NCBI GenBank assembly: GCA_002494125.1
Contig: DLBD01000119.1
Coordinates: 1 to 6,753 of the forward strand
DNA length: 6,753 bases
Direction: 5' to 3'
DNA from: Ruminococcaceae bacterium UBA7030
Lineage (GTDB): Bacteria > Bacillota > Clostridia > Oscillospirales > Acutalibacteraceae
The first letter of the stretch is position 1, and the number at the start of each line of letters is the position of its first letter. A program made the translations under genes and the position numbers. Of this stretch, positions 6,333 through 6,753 are shown piece by piece. Under the pieces are notes generated by a model. It was given only the letters and a program-made list of their open reading frames with translations, did no database searches and was not told the DNA's origin.

Positions 6333-6753
6333 AAAAAGGTAACATAAGTATTTTTGTGCCCCATATCGGTTGCCCGTGTGAATGCTCGTTTTGTAACCAG
6401 AAGACTATAACGGGACAGAGTGAAGCGCCAACAGGTGACGATGTCAGAAAAGCTGTTGAAACTGCACTCAGGCGAAAAGGCTTTGAATACGAAATTGCAT
6501 TTTTCGGCGGTTCATTTACCGCAATCGACAGGGCATATATGCTTGAACTTCTTAAAAGCGCAAAACCGTTTGTCGAATCAAAGCAGGTTAAAGGAATCAG
6601 AATATCAACCCGCCCCGACTGTATTAATGATGAGATACTTGATCTTCTTAAGTCATACGGCGTTACGAGTATTGAGCTTGGTGCGCAAAGTATGGACGAC
6701 GAGGTTCTTGAGCTAAACCGCAGAGGTCATACTTCGCAGGATGTTATAAATGG
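6329..6753 (+). CDS. Elp3-like radical SAM protein, 3' end outside the window
   Basis: This is the N-terminal part (141 full codons) of a radical SAM enzyme whose reading frame is still open at the window end. FVPHIGCPCECSFCNQ (9-24) has the CX3CX2C cluster motif (C15, C19, C22) that binds a [4Fe-4S] centre and SAM; C17 is an extra Cys. Further radical SAM barrel motifs are FFGGSFTAID (about 66-75), a GIRISTRPDCI strand and VTSIELGAQSMDDEVL. These fit the bacterial Elp3-like group (COG1243-type), but without the C-terminal half I cannot tell whether an acetyltransferase domain is present. The substrate is not known to me; eukaryotic and archaeal Elp3 modifies wobble uridine in tRNA, which would suit the RNA-related neighbours, but that is inference. 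Such a gene often sits after rnc, before smc, in clostridia. The GTG start is supported by GGGAG and the 4-base overlap with rnc. Confidence 0.88.
   Translation, partial: MKKGNISIFVPHIGCPCECSFCNQKTITGQSEAPTGDDVRKAVETALRRKGFEYEIAFFGGSFTAIDRAYMLELLKSAKPFVESKQVKGIRISTRPDCINDEILDLLKSYGVTSIELGAQSMDDEVLELNRRGHTSQDVIN

Noticed and set aside
6420..6716. 98-codon + strand open frame near the window end
   Set aside because: It is in a different frame from the radical SAM gene, which carries clear motifs over the same bases; the 98-codon product shows none.
1..6753. Mobile element, CRISPR, defence or other novel system
   Set aside because: All six genes are recognisable chromosomal genes in close packing, and I see no transposase, spaced repeats, tRNA-linked integration site or unknown gene set.

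Overview
The window holds six tightly packed genes, all on the + strand, with almost no intergenic DNA. It looks like housekeeping chromosome from a Gram-positive, probably anaerobic, clostridial bacterium. The supporting signs are the dprA-topA-trmFO order, a folate-dependent TrmFO, strong AGGAG-type ribosome binding sites, TTG and GTG starts, and an Elp3-like radical SAM gene directly after rnc. An Oscillospiraceae/Ruminococcaceae-type genome is my best guess; that is inference from gene order and moderate G+C, not a database match.

Layout: (1) 2-1198, DprA/Smf, the DNA-processing protein; its TTG at the window edge may be the true start. (2) 1199-1253, a 55-base gap with a small inverted repeat and a strong ribosome binding site. 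(3) 1254-3350, topA, DNA topoisomerase I with three C-terminal zinc ribbons. (4) 3357-4658, trmFO, the tRNA m5U54 methyltransferase. (5) 4655-5650, plsX, phosphate acyltransferase of phospholipid synthesis. (6) 5643-6332, rnc, ribonuclease III. (7) 6329-6753, the N-terminal part of an Elp3-like radical SAM protein, cut by the window end.

From trmFO onward each gene overlaps the next by 4, 8 and 4 bases, so trmFO-plsX-rnc-radical SAM looks like one translationally coupled transcript; topA is only 6 bases upstream. The genes serve DNA topology and uptake, tRNA modification, membrane lipid synthesis and RNA processing. This is a growth-related cluster rather than a single pathway.

I see no mobile element, CRISPR array, tRNA, rRNA or defence system, and nothing that amounts to a new biological system. 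The points worth a second look are an Asn where RNase III normally has a metal-binding Asp, a divergent loop in DprA, the absence of acpP between plsX and rnc, a codon-use change inside topA, and the uncharacterised radical SAM gene coupled to rnc.
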